This document shows, piece by piece, positions 34,196 to 45,203 of a stretch of 64,000 nt of DNA. Origin of the DNA: Cotesia glomerata (taxonomy: Eukaryota; Arthropoda; Insecta; Hymenoptera; Braconidae); the NCBI RefSeq assembly GCF_020080835.1, contig NW_025401886.1:248001-312000 (forward strand). The letters run 5' to 3'. The translations under genes were made by a program, and so were the position numbers. Positions within the stretch are counted from its first letter, which is position 1; every line of letters begins with the position of its first letter. The notes beneath the pieces were generated by a model. It was not told the origin of the DNA. It worked only from the letters and a program-made list of their open reading frames with translations, and searched no databases.

Positions 34196-34982
34196 AAAAT
34201 TTCGCTCAATTAACAAGTAGTGCCACCTACAGGCAACAATCATCAAGACGTTTGTAGTATCTGTACATTGCTCGAACAGAATTACTCAGATCTTGATAAG
34301 CTGACTTTTCCGAAGAAAGCAAAATCAAACAATTCTAGCTCTTTTAGGGCCAGTTTTTCAAATCAAGATAAAATTTTATCCAGGATAAAATTATGATGCC
34401 AGTATATTTATATATATGAAATATATAGACATATTTTCATCATTAGATAAAATTTTATCCTGGATTGAAAAACTGGCCCTTAAATATTGACTCTAGTTAA
34501 TAAATGCAACTGAATGAGAAGAAAATATATTTAGAAAGATACAGATCGAAAGTTATTTAATAATTAATCCTTGGGATTTTATATTAAAAAAAATATTTTA
34601 AGATTTTTTGTTTTTAAAAAAATTTTTAATTCAAAGTTTGTATTTTTCCCGCGGAAATTGAATGTTTATAAAGTTTTAATATAAATCATTCAAAGTATCA
34701 CTTTTCGTACAATATCTAGCAGCATTGATAAAATTTTATATCAATAAGCCGCGAATACTTTTTAGCTCAGATTGATAAACTAAATGATCAGTTGTAAGCT
34801 TTTAATTTCACATATATTTTGAAAAATTTTTTACATTTTTGTAGTTGTGATAGTTGTAAATTTGAATTTAATACTTTAATACTGAATAATTTAAAAACAA
34901 TAATAATAATAATAATGATAAATATGGTTACTGTTATAATTATCAATTTATTATTACCATTATAATTATTTTCATTTTTTTA

Positions 34983-35032
<50 letters not shown>

Positions 35033-35033
35033 C
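34196..35033 (+). repeat. S repeat unit 1, ending in (TTA)n
   Basis: Starts 'tcgctcaattaacaagtagtg'. Related units start at 36508, 37270 and 44388. It carries the MITE at 34346 and ends in an (ATT)n tract (~34980-35032). From 34480 on it is nearly identical to 41658-42080. Confidence 0.75.
34346..34479. mobile_element. 134-bp MITE with TTA duplication (PIF/Harbinger-like)
   Basis: Ends GGGCCAGTTTTTCAA and the exact inverse TTGAAAAACTGGCCC, flanked by TTA (34343-34345, 34480-34482). S units at 36650 and 44520 lack it and show the empty site with one TTA. Three-base TWA duplications and GGGCC ends fit PIF/Harbinger MITEs. Confidence 0.85.
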
Positions 35034-35041
35034 ATTATTTC

Positions 35042-35857
35042 ATTTATTTAGAAGTATGTTACGACTCCGTAAATGTGTAGCTCCACAAGCGTGTTTTACG
35101 TATAAAATTTGAATTTCCCGGGATATGTAGCACTCCGTATACATACGGCGCGGTTTGTGTACGGAGTCGTATAGTTTGTCTGCTGTACCTTAGCCACATC
35201 GTTAGTTTATTATATAGAATTATATACAACACTTTCTCGCAGAGAGCTCAAAGTAAATAAACAAAGTAAATAAATAAAAGAATAACTGCAAGCAATTTAT
35301 CTTAGTTCATTAACATATGTGTGAGCACCTTTAAGATTGGAGTTTACTTTTCTACGGTACTAACTTAAATCTCGCGTTGGCTGCATTTTTTACCGCAAAC
35401 TATCCCCTTGATTAAAGCTACAGTTTATGTAGAAATAATAATTCCAGTGAACCCTGACGGCCGTAGATGCAAGCTGTCAATTACCTTTTTTTCAGTGTAG
35501 TTGCGTATCTATAGGAGGATTACTATACATTTTTATTTTATCTAGTCTGTGGCACTGACCATTCCCCATCGAAAAAAAGTCAGGATCGAAATTTTTGCGT
35601 TGCTATAGTTTGTGCTCATTAAATTCAATAATTTCAAGTAGATTAAGTGTTTTAATTGATTATAATTTAATTAATGTCAGTAAAATAAGGTATAAACTAC
35701 TGTTGTAATAGACAATTTAGGAAAAAAAAGTACCATAGAATTAAATAAAATTCGCAACCTCAAAATATCGTAATGTTTCCAGTAAACACAGTCGGTAGTC
35801 TGGCGCTCCGTCTACAAAGGATTTGATTTGAACGGAACTTGGTGCCAGATTCTTCCG
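35042..35857 (+). repeat. Paralogous block P, copy 1
   Basis: Colinear with 54838-55650: 'tacgtataaaatttgaatttcccggga', 'ctttctcgcagagagctcaaag' and 'ggtagtctggcgctccgt' recur in the same order. No coding sequence is recognised. Confidence 0.8.
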
Positions 35858-36254
<397 letters not shown>

Positions 36255-37367
36255 TGATAATTGAAGGAATTATTGATTTAAATTAAATAATCTGGAGCTC
36301 AATAACATAATAATAATAATAAATATCATCATTACTATTATATTTATCATCAATTCAGTGTGACCATTAAAATTATTTTCAATATCATCTTTATTATTAT
36401 TATTTTTTTTATTATTTAGTGTCATTATCATATTGATGTTAGTAAAGATCACAATTCGTAAACTTATAAATAATATTCGTATTATGTAAGGAATATCATC
36501 GTTTCAAACTTCGCTCAATTAACAAGTAGTGCCACCTACAGGCAACAATCATCAAGACGTTGTAGTATCTGTACATTGCTCGAACAGAATTACTCAGATC
36601 TTGATCAGCTGACTTTTCCGAAGAAAACAAAATCAAACAATTCTAGCTCTTATAAGTATTGACTCTCGTTAATAAATGCAATTGAATTAGAAGAAAATAC
36701 ATTTAGAAAAATACATATGGAAAGTTGTTTAATAATTAATTCCAGGGATTTTATATTAAGAAAAATTTTCAAATCAAAAGTTGTATTTTTCCCGCGGAAA
36801 TTGAATGTTTATAAAGTTTCAATATAAATCGTTTAAAGGATTAAAGTATCACTTTTCGTACAATATCTAGGAGCATTAATAGAATTTTATATAAATAATC
36901 CGCGAATACTCTTTAGCTTAGATTGATACACTAAATTATCAATTGTAAGCTTTTAATTTCACATAAATTTAAAAAAAATTTTTACATTTTTGTAGTTGTG
37001 ATAGTCGTGAATTTAAATTTAATACTTCAATACCTAATAATTTAAAAACAATATCAATGATATTAATGATAAATAGTATTATCAATTTATTTTTACCATT
37101 ATAAATATTTTCAGTATTATCCTTATTGTCATTGTTAATATTGTCGTTATTATAATTATTATTATTTTAATTATTATTTAGTGTCATTATCGTATTGTTG
37201 TTAGTAAATAACACAATTAGTAAACTTATAAATAATATTCGTATTATGTAAGGAATATCATCGTTTCAAACTTCGCTCAATTAACAAGTAGTGCCACCTA
37301 CAGGCAACAATCATCAAGACGTTGTAGTATCTGTACATTGCTCAAACAGAATTTATACTCATAAAAA
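36255..37367 (+). repeat. S repeat unit 2 and start of unit 3
   Basis: The phrase 'gtaaggaatatcatcgtttc' occurs at about 36487 and 37248, a ~762-bp period. Unit 2 lacks the MITE. Unit 3 stops at 'acagaatt' where the tail of the CR1-like LINE begins. Confidence 0.75.
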
Positions 37368-37451
37368 TTGCTGAGTAATTATTGCTTATTACTTATTAAT
37401 TATTACCTATTAAAAATTACTTATTAACTATTAATTCATAATTGCACATCT

Positions 37452-40294
37452 TTAACGCCACTTAGTTGCTAGTTTGCCAAGTAACGCAGTTACATAGCCA
37501 TTAGGACAATTCAACATATCAAGTGCAGGTTCCCATTGATAAAAGCGATTCACTGTATTAGAGATGCGATATATTGGCGCTGCCTGAGATAAGTTAGATT
37601 TAGCAATAGGTATGTACATTGGAGTTTGATTTCTCATACCTAAGACTGGTATCTTAAATTTAAACAGTGATAGCAATTGAGGACAATCCACCAAGTTGTT
37701 AAATAATTTAGTTGCAAAGGAGAATTCCGCACAGATGCGTCTTTCATCGAGAGTAAGATATTCGCATTCTTTGCATAGCGTGAGATCTGCAATTCCCTCG
37801 AGCCGGATAAAGTCCAGTTTTTTCCAAATTAAAAATTTTAAAACCTTCTTTGAACTCTTTCAATCTTAGTGGACTGTCCTGATTGAGTAGGAGACCATAC
37901 TAGCGAAGCATACTCAAGTTTTGGTCTAACAAATGTATTATATAACAATTTAATGGCATTAAGATTATTAAAGTTTTTTGAAACTCGAGTAATGAACCCT
38001 AGCGTTTTCCAGGCTTCAGACATAATATTATTAATGTGCGTTGCAAAAGTAAGTTTACTGTCAAATGTTACCCCAAGTATTTTGACTGTAGTACTCTTAT
38101 CTAAAATTTTTCCAGATATGTTGTAGTCAAAGTTGATAATATTTTTCCTCCGAGTGAGTGTTAATACGCAACATTTGTCAGCATTGAGTTGCAGCCCATT
38201 GTCCTTACACCATTGCACCATGAATTCAATGTTACGTTGTAAAAATATGCAATCATTTAAATTATGTATTCTCATATACAGCTTAGAGTCATCAGCAAAT
38301 AAATCAAAGAAACAGGAAGTATGCTGTGCTAGATTATTGATAAAGACAAGAAATAAGAGAGGACCAAGGTTGGATCCTTGAGGAACTCCCGAAGTAGAAA
38401 TATAGGGTTTAGACCTATATCCCATATAATATACAATATTTTCCCTGCTGACTAGGTATGAAGTTAATAAGCACATGAAGAGAGTAGTTAATCCTAGTTC
38501 ACGCAGTCTATTAAGCAATATTCTGATGTCAACCTTATCAAATGCTTTAGCAAAATCTGCACAAAATACGTCAAGTTGTTCCCCAGCAGTAAGAGTTTCA
38601 TTAGCAAGCTGAGTGAAATATACTAAATTAGTTACTGTTGAGCGTTTGGGCATAAAGCCATGCTGAAGTGGAGAGACAATGGACTGAAACTCACTGAAAA
38701 CTGTTTCATAGATATACATCTCCAGTACTTTGGAGAACGAGCAAAGTATTGCTATGGGTCTGGACAGAGTAACATCTGTCAAGTTTCCAGTCTTAGGTAT
38801 GGGGCATACTTTGGACTGTTTCCAGATATCAGGAAAAGTTCCATGAATAATTGAAGATTGTATAATGATTGTTAGTGGAATACTGAATGCTTCAGCGCAT
38901 TCGCGCACAATACAACAAGGAATACCATCTGTACCAGCAGACCATTTGTTTGGCAATTTTTTACAATACCTGATTATATCCAAACTGTCTGGAATTTCGA
39001 GATTACCAATAAGATCTGGTATACTATTATTAGAAAAAGTAATGTCAGACGAAACAAATACGCTACTAAAGAACTCAGCAAAGCCATCAGCTATCACTTG
39101 AGGGTCAGACTCGAGTTTATTGTTAACTTTAATTTCTCGCGGTGGTTTTGTATTACTTGATAACGACTTAGTGTAATTCCAGAAGCAGTTAGGATCCGAG
39201 ATTATATTGGTCTCAGCTTTTGCAATATAATTAGCTCTAGCTTGTTTGATACGCATTTTGAGCGAATTTCTAAGCTCTTTAAAGCGTTGCTCGTGATAAG
39301 CAGATTTATCACGCTTGGCCCGTTGACGATGATATTCCTTGTTTTTTAGATCAAAAATTATATCCGCTGTAAACGTCTTAGAAAATGTCGCAGATTGAGG
39401 TATATGTGTTTTAGGTATTACCTCATTAAATATTTGATCAAGCTTATTGTGAATTGCAGAACAGAGATAGTTGGGATCACAACTGTTAGAAAGATCAGAC
39501 CAATCAGCTTGGCAGAGCGCATTTATTAGACAAGACTTATCGTACTTCCTAAAGTTATATTTATGACTAATAATATTTCCGTCATGATTTTTTTCCAGAT
39601 TTCTGGATAAGCTAAAATCTATATAAAAAGCTGGATGATATGCATCAAGTCCAACCAAGGTCCAGTCTGATCTTTCCACATTACAAATTGTGTTTGATAA
39701 TACTAAGTCTAAGCAATTGCCTTGATAATTAGTAACATAATTGTATTGCTCTAATTTAAGTAAATCATTAAAGTCATTTACTAGTGCAGATCTCGCATCA
39801 TATAATGTGCGAGCCTGATGTCTGATAAACTTATTAATGTTGAAATCACCAGCTATGATAATTTTACAGCTAATATCACTTAAGAGTTCAGATAGTAATT
39901 CCAAGAAATCACTAAGTACACTAATCACTACTGCAGGTGGAATATAAACAACGATCAATACAAGTTGATCACAGTTCTCTACTAATCGAACTCCAACGAT
40001 GTCGATGTCTTCAAAGATAGCTAATGACGAAGTATCAAAGATAGTAGTATTCAAAGTTTGACGAGCTGCAATCAGCACACCTCCACCTCTTGATTTTTTT
40101 TGAGTCACACGCCTATCAGATCTATTTACTGAGTACAGTGTAGGATCCAATAGCTCATTAGAATAAATTTTTGGTGTGAGCCAGGTTTCAGTAAGTGCTA
40201 ATAAATCATATGTTAACATAGAAGATTCAATGAAAACCTTATTCGATTTCGTATTGAGGCCACGTACATTTTGATAGTACACCGAGTAGTTCAT
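37452..40294 (-). pseudogene. CR1/Jockey-type ORF2, endonuclease-RT, one frameshift
   Basis: ATG at 40294 (MNYSVYYQNVRGLNTKSNK, a typical APE-endonuclease start), then LLALTETWL, GGGVLIAAR, IIIAGDFNINKF. RT motifs include NKWSAGTDGIPCCIV, QHGFMPKRSTVTNLV, DFAKAFDKVD, TSGVPQGSNLGPLLF and catalytic FADDSKLYM (~residue 666). The frame stops at 37838 (IERVQRRF*), but one base lost in a T run there shifts it; the next frame continues WKKLDFIRLEG, LCKECEYLTLDERR and the C-terminal block to TAA at 37452. Expected length about 947 aa. It is the only lesion I find. Enzyme for target-primed reverse transcription. Confidence 0.8.
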
Positions 40295-40317
40295 TAGTAG
40301 GATACTCTCATAAAGAG

Positions 40318-41262
40318 TTACTGATCTTTGTTCATCTGGCTCAGAACCGAAGTTCGAGCATGCTGAACAATAATCTGACGCGTTCCCCTGGTCACTATCT
40401 TCAGGTTCTTCTCCCCGGTAGTAGTACGCCGCTTCATCTCTTCCTTCAGGGCCAAGTACTCCTGCCTCTGCGCTGGTGTTTGGTCTCGAGCAATTACCAA
40501 CTGCTTGAGCAATACAGGTAACTTCTTCTGGTTCTTCGATTTGATGAAAGCCTGCAAAATAATATCAACTGACTCAGAATTATTAAATATTATCTTAACT
40601 GGACGCGGGATAGTGCTATTCAATAGCAATTTACCCACACGAATGCATTTAAATTTAATTTTCAAGGCAGCTGCTGTTTTGTTTAATAATCTACAAAAAC
40701 AATCTGTGAGTCTTGCATGAAGATTACCATTTTCAGTTTCCGAAGAATCATCCTCAGGGAATCCATAAGCCATAAGATTGGATTTTCTGCGAAGTCTATC
40801 ATCAAACTCTTGGAACACATTGTGAGACGCCCCTGATACTGACAGGGCCCCAGAAGACAATGATACAATACTGTCAACTTTATCTTTTAGCTCAACAATT
40901 TCACGGTGCTCACTGATCCCTCTTGTGGAGAAATCTTTTAAAAATGTATCCAAGTTGTCGAGTCGGATTTCTACATTATCCAGCCGCCTAGCTAGTGGTG
41001 TGATCTCATCTCTAAAAGTATGTTGAATGTCCTCAAGTGTGAACTGAAATGTTCCACCTGTATTCGTAGATTTTCCCCGTCCCGGGCCACAACATCTGAT
41101 GAATCCGCCATTCTTGGCTAGTGCATCAATATTGACACACGCCTTGTGAAAACAACTCAGGCATTTTGGGCAGCTGACCGATTTGTGAAGTATTGGGACA
41201 TTACAAGCCCTGCACGTCACATCCACCTGACAGTCTGTAAATGATGCGTTACATATATCCAT
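40318..41262 (-). CDS. CR1/Jockey-type ORF1 with PHD-like zinc finger (~314 aa)
   Basis: The open frame extends upstream to ~41301, but the first ATG is at 41262 (MDICNASFTDCQ). N-terminal Cys/His finger: CRACNVPILHKSVSCPKCLSCFHKACV, a PHD/RING-like pattern known from ORF1 of CR1-group LINEs. A coiled-coil stretch follows (LARRLDNVEIRLDNLDTFLK, EHREIVELKDKVDSI). The C-terminal part resembles LINE ORF1 RNA-binding regions (NLMAYGFPED, IPRPVKIIFN, LKEEMKRRTTTGEKNL). Intact. It stops 24 bp before the ORF2 ATG. Confidence 0.7.
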   Translation of the reverse strand: MDICNASFTDCQVDVTCRACNVPILHKSVSCPKCLSCFHKACVNIDALAKNGGFIRCCGPGRGKSTNTGGTFQFTLEDIQHTFRDEITPLARRLDNVEIRLDNLDTFLKDFSTRGISEHREIVELKDKVDSIVSLSSGALSVSGASHNVFQEFDDRLRRKSNLMAYGFPEDDSSETENGNLHARLTDCFCRLLNKTAAALKIKFKCIRVGKLLLNSTIPRPVKIIFNNSESVDIILQAFIKSKNQKKLPVLLKQLVIARDQTPAQRQEYLALKEEMKRRTTTGEKNLKIVTRGTRQIIVQHARTSVLSQMNKDQ

Positions 41263-41587
41263 TGTAATATATATTCCCGCCGTTAGAGGATAGCAAAACA
41301 CTAAAGAAATTTATCAAGTTGTATTACCGAAATTTATCAACTGTATTACCGAGAATAATAATAAAATTATTGACGCCTCAATATTGGTTATGTCTGAGAA
41401 CCGCCAAAAAAAATAAAAATTTGTACAAAAAAAGATATTTATGACACAGTTTTATATCACACAATATTTTAAATATTTTTATACTCAATTATAAACACTC
41501 CAAACACTTAATGACTCACTAGGTGAATAACAAAATGGTAAAGACTGGAGAGATACTTTTACTCACTTCCACTCAGTGCGGCCATCT

Positions 41588-42105
41588 TGTATAATATATG
41601 AAATATATAGACATATTTTCATCATTAGATAAAATTTTATCCTGGATTGAAAAACTGGCCCTTAAATATTGACTCTAGTTAATAAATGCAACTGAATGAG
41701 AAGAAAATATATTTAGAAAGATACAGATCGAAAGTTATTTAATAATTAATCCTTGGGATTTTATATTAAAAAAAATATTTTAAGATTTTTTGTTTTTAAA
41801 AAAATTTTTAATTCAAAGTTTGTATTTTTCCCGCGGAAATTAAATGTTTATAAAGTTTTAATATAAATCATTCAAAGTATCACTTTTCGTACAATATCTA
41901 GCAGCATTGATAAAATTTTATATCAATAAGCCGCGAATACTTTTTAGCTCAGATTGATAAACTAAATGATCAGTTGTAAGCTTTTAATTTCACATATATT
42001 TTGAAAAATTTTTTACATTTTTGTAGTTGTGATAGTTGTATATTTGAATTTAATACTTTAATACTTAATAATTAAAAAACAATATCAATGATAACAATGA
42101 TAAAC
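41588..42105 (+). repeat. S repeat unit 3, continuation with the MITE right half
   Basis: Begins inside the Harbinger-like MITE ('aatatatgaaatatatagac'), reaches its end at ~41658, then follows unit 1 with only scattered differences (for example 'cgcggaaattaaatg'). Confidence 0.75.
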
Positions 42106-44212
42106 CATCCCAGATAGCAAAATGACGTATTAAGTTATTCCGAATGAGCTCAGATTTCTGATTTGGACGTCAGAGTCTACGTCTTAAAGACGTCTTTAAG
42201 ACCTTCTGAAGAGGTCGAATGCGCCGCTTATAGTAGACTTTAAGAACTCATCAAAACGAGCTCTTAAAGAGCTCTTTTTTCTGAACTCGCTCAAATGAAT
42301 GATTTTTGATCTCTATACGATATTATAATGATAACAATAATAAGAACACAACAAAAATTATATCAATAATAATAATAATAAAAGTAAGTTATGAAAAATA
42401 ATTCAGAGTTTCATGAAGCACCGATGTTGATTTCGAAAGTTTATTATTTTAGTTAGACCTAATATTGTCGGTTTAAAGAGAGAAAGTGAAAATCGCAATT
42501 GCCGTAACTAAGATTCAAACCCGAGTCGCGCGCGTGCTAGATCGATACCTAACCCCCTACGCTGTTCAAACGATATGTCGTTACACATCTCATTATTCTT
42601 ATAAGCTAAGTTTATATAGTGATGAAATGTTGCGATCATTGTCTATATTATTTATTCTATTTGATACTGTGTATCGATAGAGAAAAAGTAACTTTTACGA
42701 ATATTTATATACTAAAAAATATTCAAAAGTCTACCTGTAATATTTTTTTAAATAGTCTATATAAATTTTGTTTACTTTTCACAATATAAAATCTAATAGA
42801 TAAATTAATGAATATTAAAAATTCAACAATAATTAATAAGTATATAGTTATAAGATATCGTTAAATTCGAATAAAATGTTTAAAATTGACACATGCAAAG
42901 TACTCCTTAAATGTAGAAAATTCACATAATTTTTTCAGATTAGAATCCAATTTTATTATTTTATCTAAATTAGTTTCGTTACGAACCGGATTTTAACATT
43001 ATTGCCTATTACTTCATAATATAATTTAAAATTTTTGAAAAATTTAATTAACCTGGATTAAGAGAAATGAGTTAACCTATGCCAAGTGTATATCTATATA
43101 TTAATCTATTCAAATTGTTTTAAATCATTTAATTCGAATTATTTTTAATCATTTTCAATTTAATTTCTCAATCAGGAAAGGAATAAATGAAAAATGAATA
43201 AGATTTTGACAGCTATATATTAAAAAGAAATTTGTGTTTTTGTTTATAATGTCTATAAGCTCATTATACGCAACTCAAAAAGAAGTCCAAAAAAGGCCAT
43301 TCGGCAGCCGAAATGGAAGTAGATTTCACATAAAGCAAATTTTAATTATAAATATTAATAATTTATTTATTTATTAATTATATATAATAATAACATAATT
43401 CATTTATTCATTATTTGGAGTAATAGAATAATATTATTATGAAATATTAAATTTTTTTATGTAGATTTTTTATGAGACATATTGGACAAAATAATTGAAA
43501 AACGACTGCAAAAGTAAAATTTCATTAAAAACCTACAGACGAATAGGTTATTTTAAGTTTAGGTAAATAAAATGACATGAAAATTGAAGCTCGTTTAATG
43601 GGCTTTAAAATGAAATTTACAAAAATTCGATAAGTTATTTCATTCAAAAGTTATGCGCGAAAGAATCTGCCAAAAAATGAATTTTTAGGATTTTGAAAAT
43701 TTTGAAACTCTGTAATTTCTGAACTACTTGACCGATTAAGCTCATCTTTGAACTTGGCCTTGATGGTAATCGTCTAAAAATAAAGTATGTTGAGTTTGAA
43801 ACGGATCCATTATGAATTAGAGACGCTATCGTCCGGATAAGCCGCGTTATATATATATAAATATATAAATATATATATAAATATATATATATAAATACAT
43901 ACATATATAATCTTTTGAACTAATGGCATTTTCTGAACCAGCTTGACGAACTGAGTCAGGAAATAGCAAAATTTTTCAAAAGTTGCGTCATGAGGACAAA
44001 TGCAATAGTTAGATTTCTATGAAATCTACTAAAAAGGGACTCAGTTAGATGTCAGAAAATTGACTCCAAACTTATGAGTTCATTAAGAGCTCATAGTTCT
44101 GACCTCGTAAAAAAGAGCTCCTTAAGACGTCAAATTAGGACTTCTATAAGAAGTTTTTTAAAAGACTTCATACTGAAATCTTTCTGACTTGGATGCTGAC
44201 TGGGATATTATC
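42106..44212. mobile_element. ~2.1-kb repeat interrupting an S unit
   Basis: Left end ATCCCAGATAGCA and inverted right end (ATCCCAGTCAGCA on the minus strand) give a short imperfect terminal repeat. S-repeat sequence stops at 'caatgataaa' and resumes at 'attatcaatttattttt'. Subterminal zones are rich in GAGCTC and GACGTCTT words on both sides. The interior is AT-rich with a (TA)n-like tract at 43843-43905 and no gene. Confidence 0.5.
42505..42565 (-). other. tRNA-like B-box motif
   Basis: On the minus strand a GGGTTTGAATCTTAG segment resembles a tRNA B box, with GGTTAGGTATCGATCTAGCA upstream. No cloverleaf can be drawn with confidence. It may be a worn tRNA-derived SINE head. Confidence 0.2.
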
Positions 44213-44935
44213 AATTTATTTTTACCATTATAAATATTTTTAGTATCATCCTTATTGTCATTGTTAATATTGTCGTTATTATATTTATTATTTAGTGTCA
44301 ATATCATATTGTTGTTAGTAAATATCACAATTCGTAAACTTATAAATAATATTCGTATTTTGTAAGAAATATCATCGTTTCAAACTTTGCTTAATTAACA
44401 AGTAGTGCCACCTACAGGCAAAAATCATCAAGACGTTTGTAGTATCTGTACATTGCTCGAACAGAATTAATCAGATCTTGATCAGCTGACTTTTTCGAAG
44501 AAAGCAAAATCAAACAATGCTAGCTCTTTTAAGTATTGACTCTAGGTAATAAATGCAATTGAATAAATAGAAAATATATTTAGAAAAATAAATATGGAAA
44601 GTTATTTAATAATTAATTCTAGGGATTTTATATTAAAAAAAAATTTTAACATTATTTGTTATTAAAAAAATTTTCAATTCGAAGTTTGTATTTTTCCCGC
44701 AGGAATTGAATGTTTATAAAGTTTCAATATAAATCAACTAAAGTATCACTTATCGTACAATATCTAGCAGCATCAATAAAATTTTATATAAATAAGCCGC
44801 AAATACTCTTTGACTTAGATTAACAAACTAAATTATCAATTGAAACATTAATTTTACATGAATTTTTATATTTTTTTGTAATTGAGATAATTATAAATTC
44901 AAATCTAATCCTCAATACTCAATAATTGAAAAATG
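44213..44935 (+). repeat. S repeat unit 3 end and unit 4
   Basis: Resumes at 'attatcaatttatttttacc'. Unit 4 starts near 44363, has the empty MITE site at ~44523 (gctcttttaagtattgac), and leads into (TAA)n. Confidence 0.75.
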
Positions 44936-44989
<54 letters not shown>

Positions 44990-44990
44990 G
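44936..44990 (+). repeat. (TAA)n target microsatellite
   Basis: Uninterrupted ATA/TAA repeat directly 5' of the first R4/Dong-like copy. Confidence 0.9.
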
Positions 44991-45203
44991 CGGGCTTGTT
45001 ACGTGGCCTCCAAGTGGCGCACCGCGGGAAACGCAGACCAGAACACCAGGTCTGTAGGCAAACGACGTAACAGGTGCAGTGGGCCAACTACGCACTGCAT
45101 TGAAACTCTGAGTTACATAACTCTGAGACATAATCTCAGAAGTGCTCCCCACAACCGGTCCTTTTCGGATGAGGACCATTTATCAGGTGGGAGGAGCACA
45201 CCG

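Larger units (their letters stand above)
37368..41587 (-). mobile_element. CR1/Jockey-superfamily LINE, near complete
   Basis: Minus-strand element: 5' UTR (to ~41587), ORF1 with a PHD-like Cys/His finger, ORF2 with endonuclease and RT, and a short AT-rich tail made of TTAATAAGTAATAAG-like repeats at 37370-37450. It is flanked by S-repeat sequence on both sides but with no target duplication; the right flank starts inside the Harbinger-like MITE. Confidence 0.75.

Noticed and set aside
43843..43905. (TA)n tract as a replication origin or promoter
   Set aside because: Plain low-complexity sequence inside a repeat, with no supporting elements.
45003..45203. N-terminal extension MASKWRTAGN... 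of R4/Dong copy 1
   Set aside because: It starts at GTG in the leader, and the intact copy 3 has an in-frame stop in the same leader, so it is untranslated sequence.
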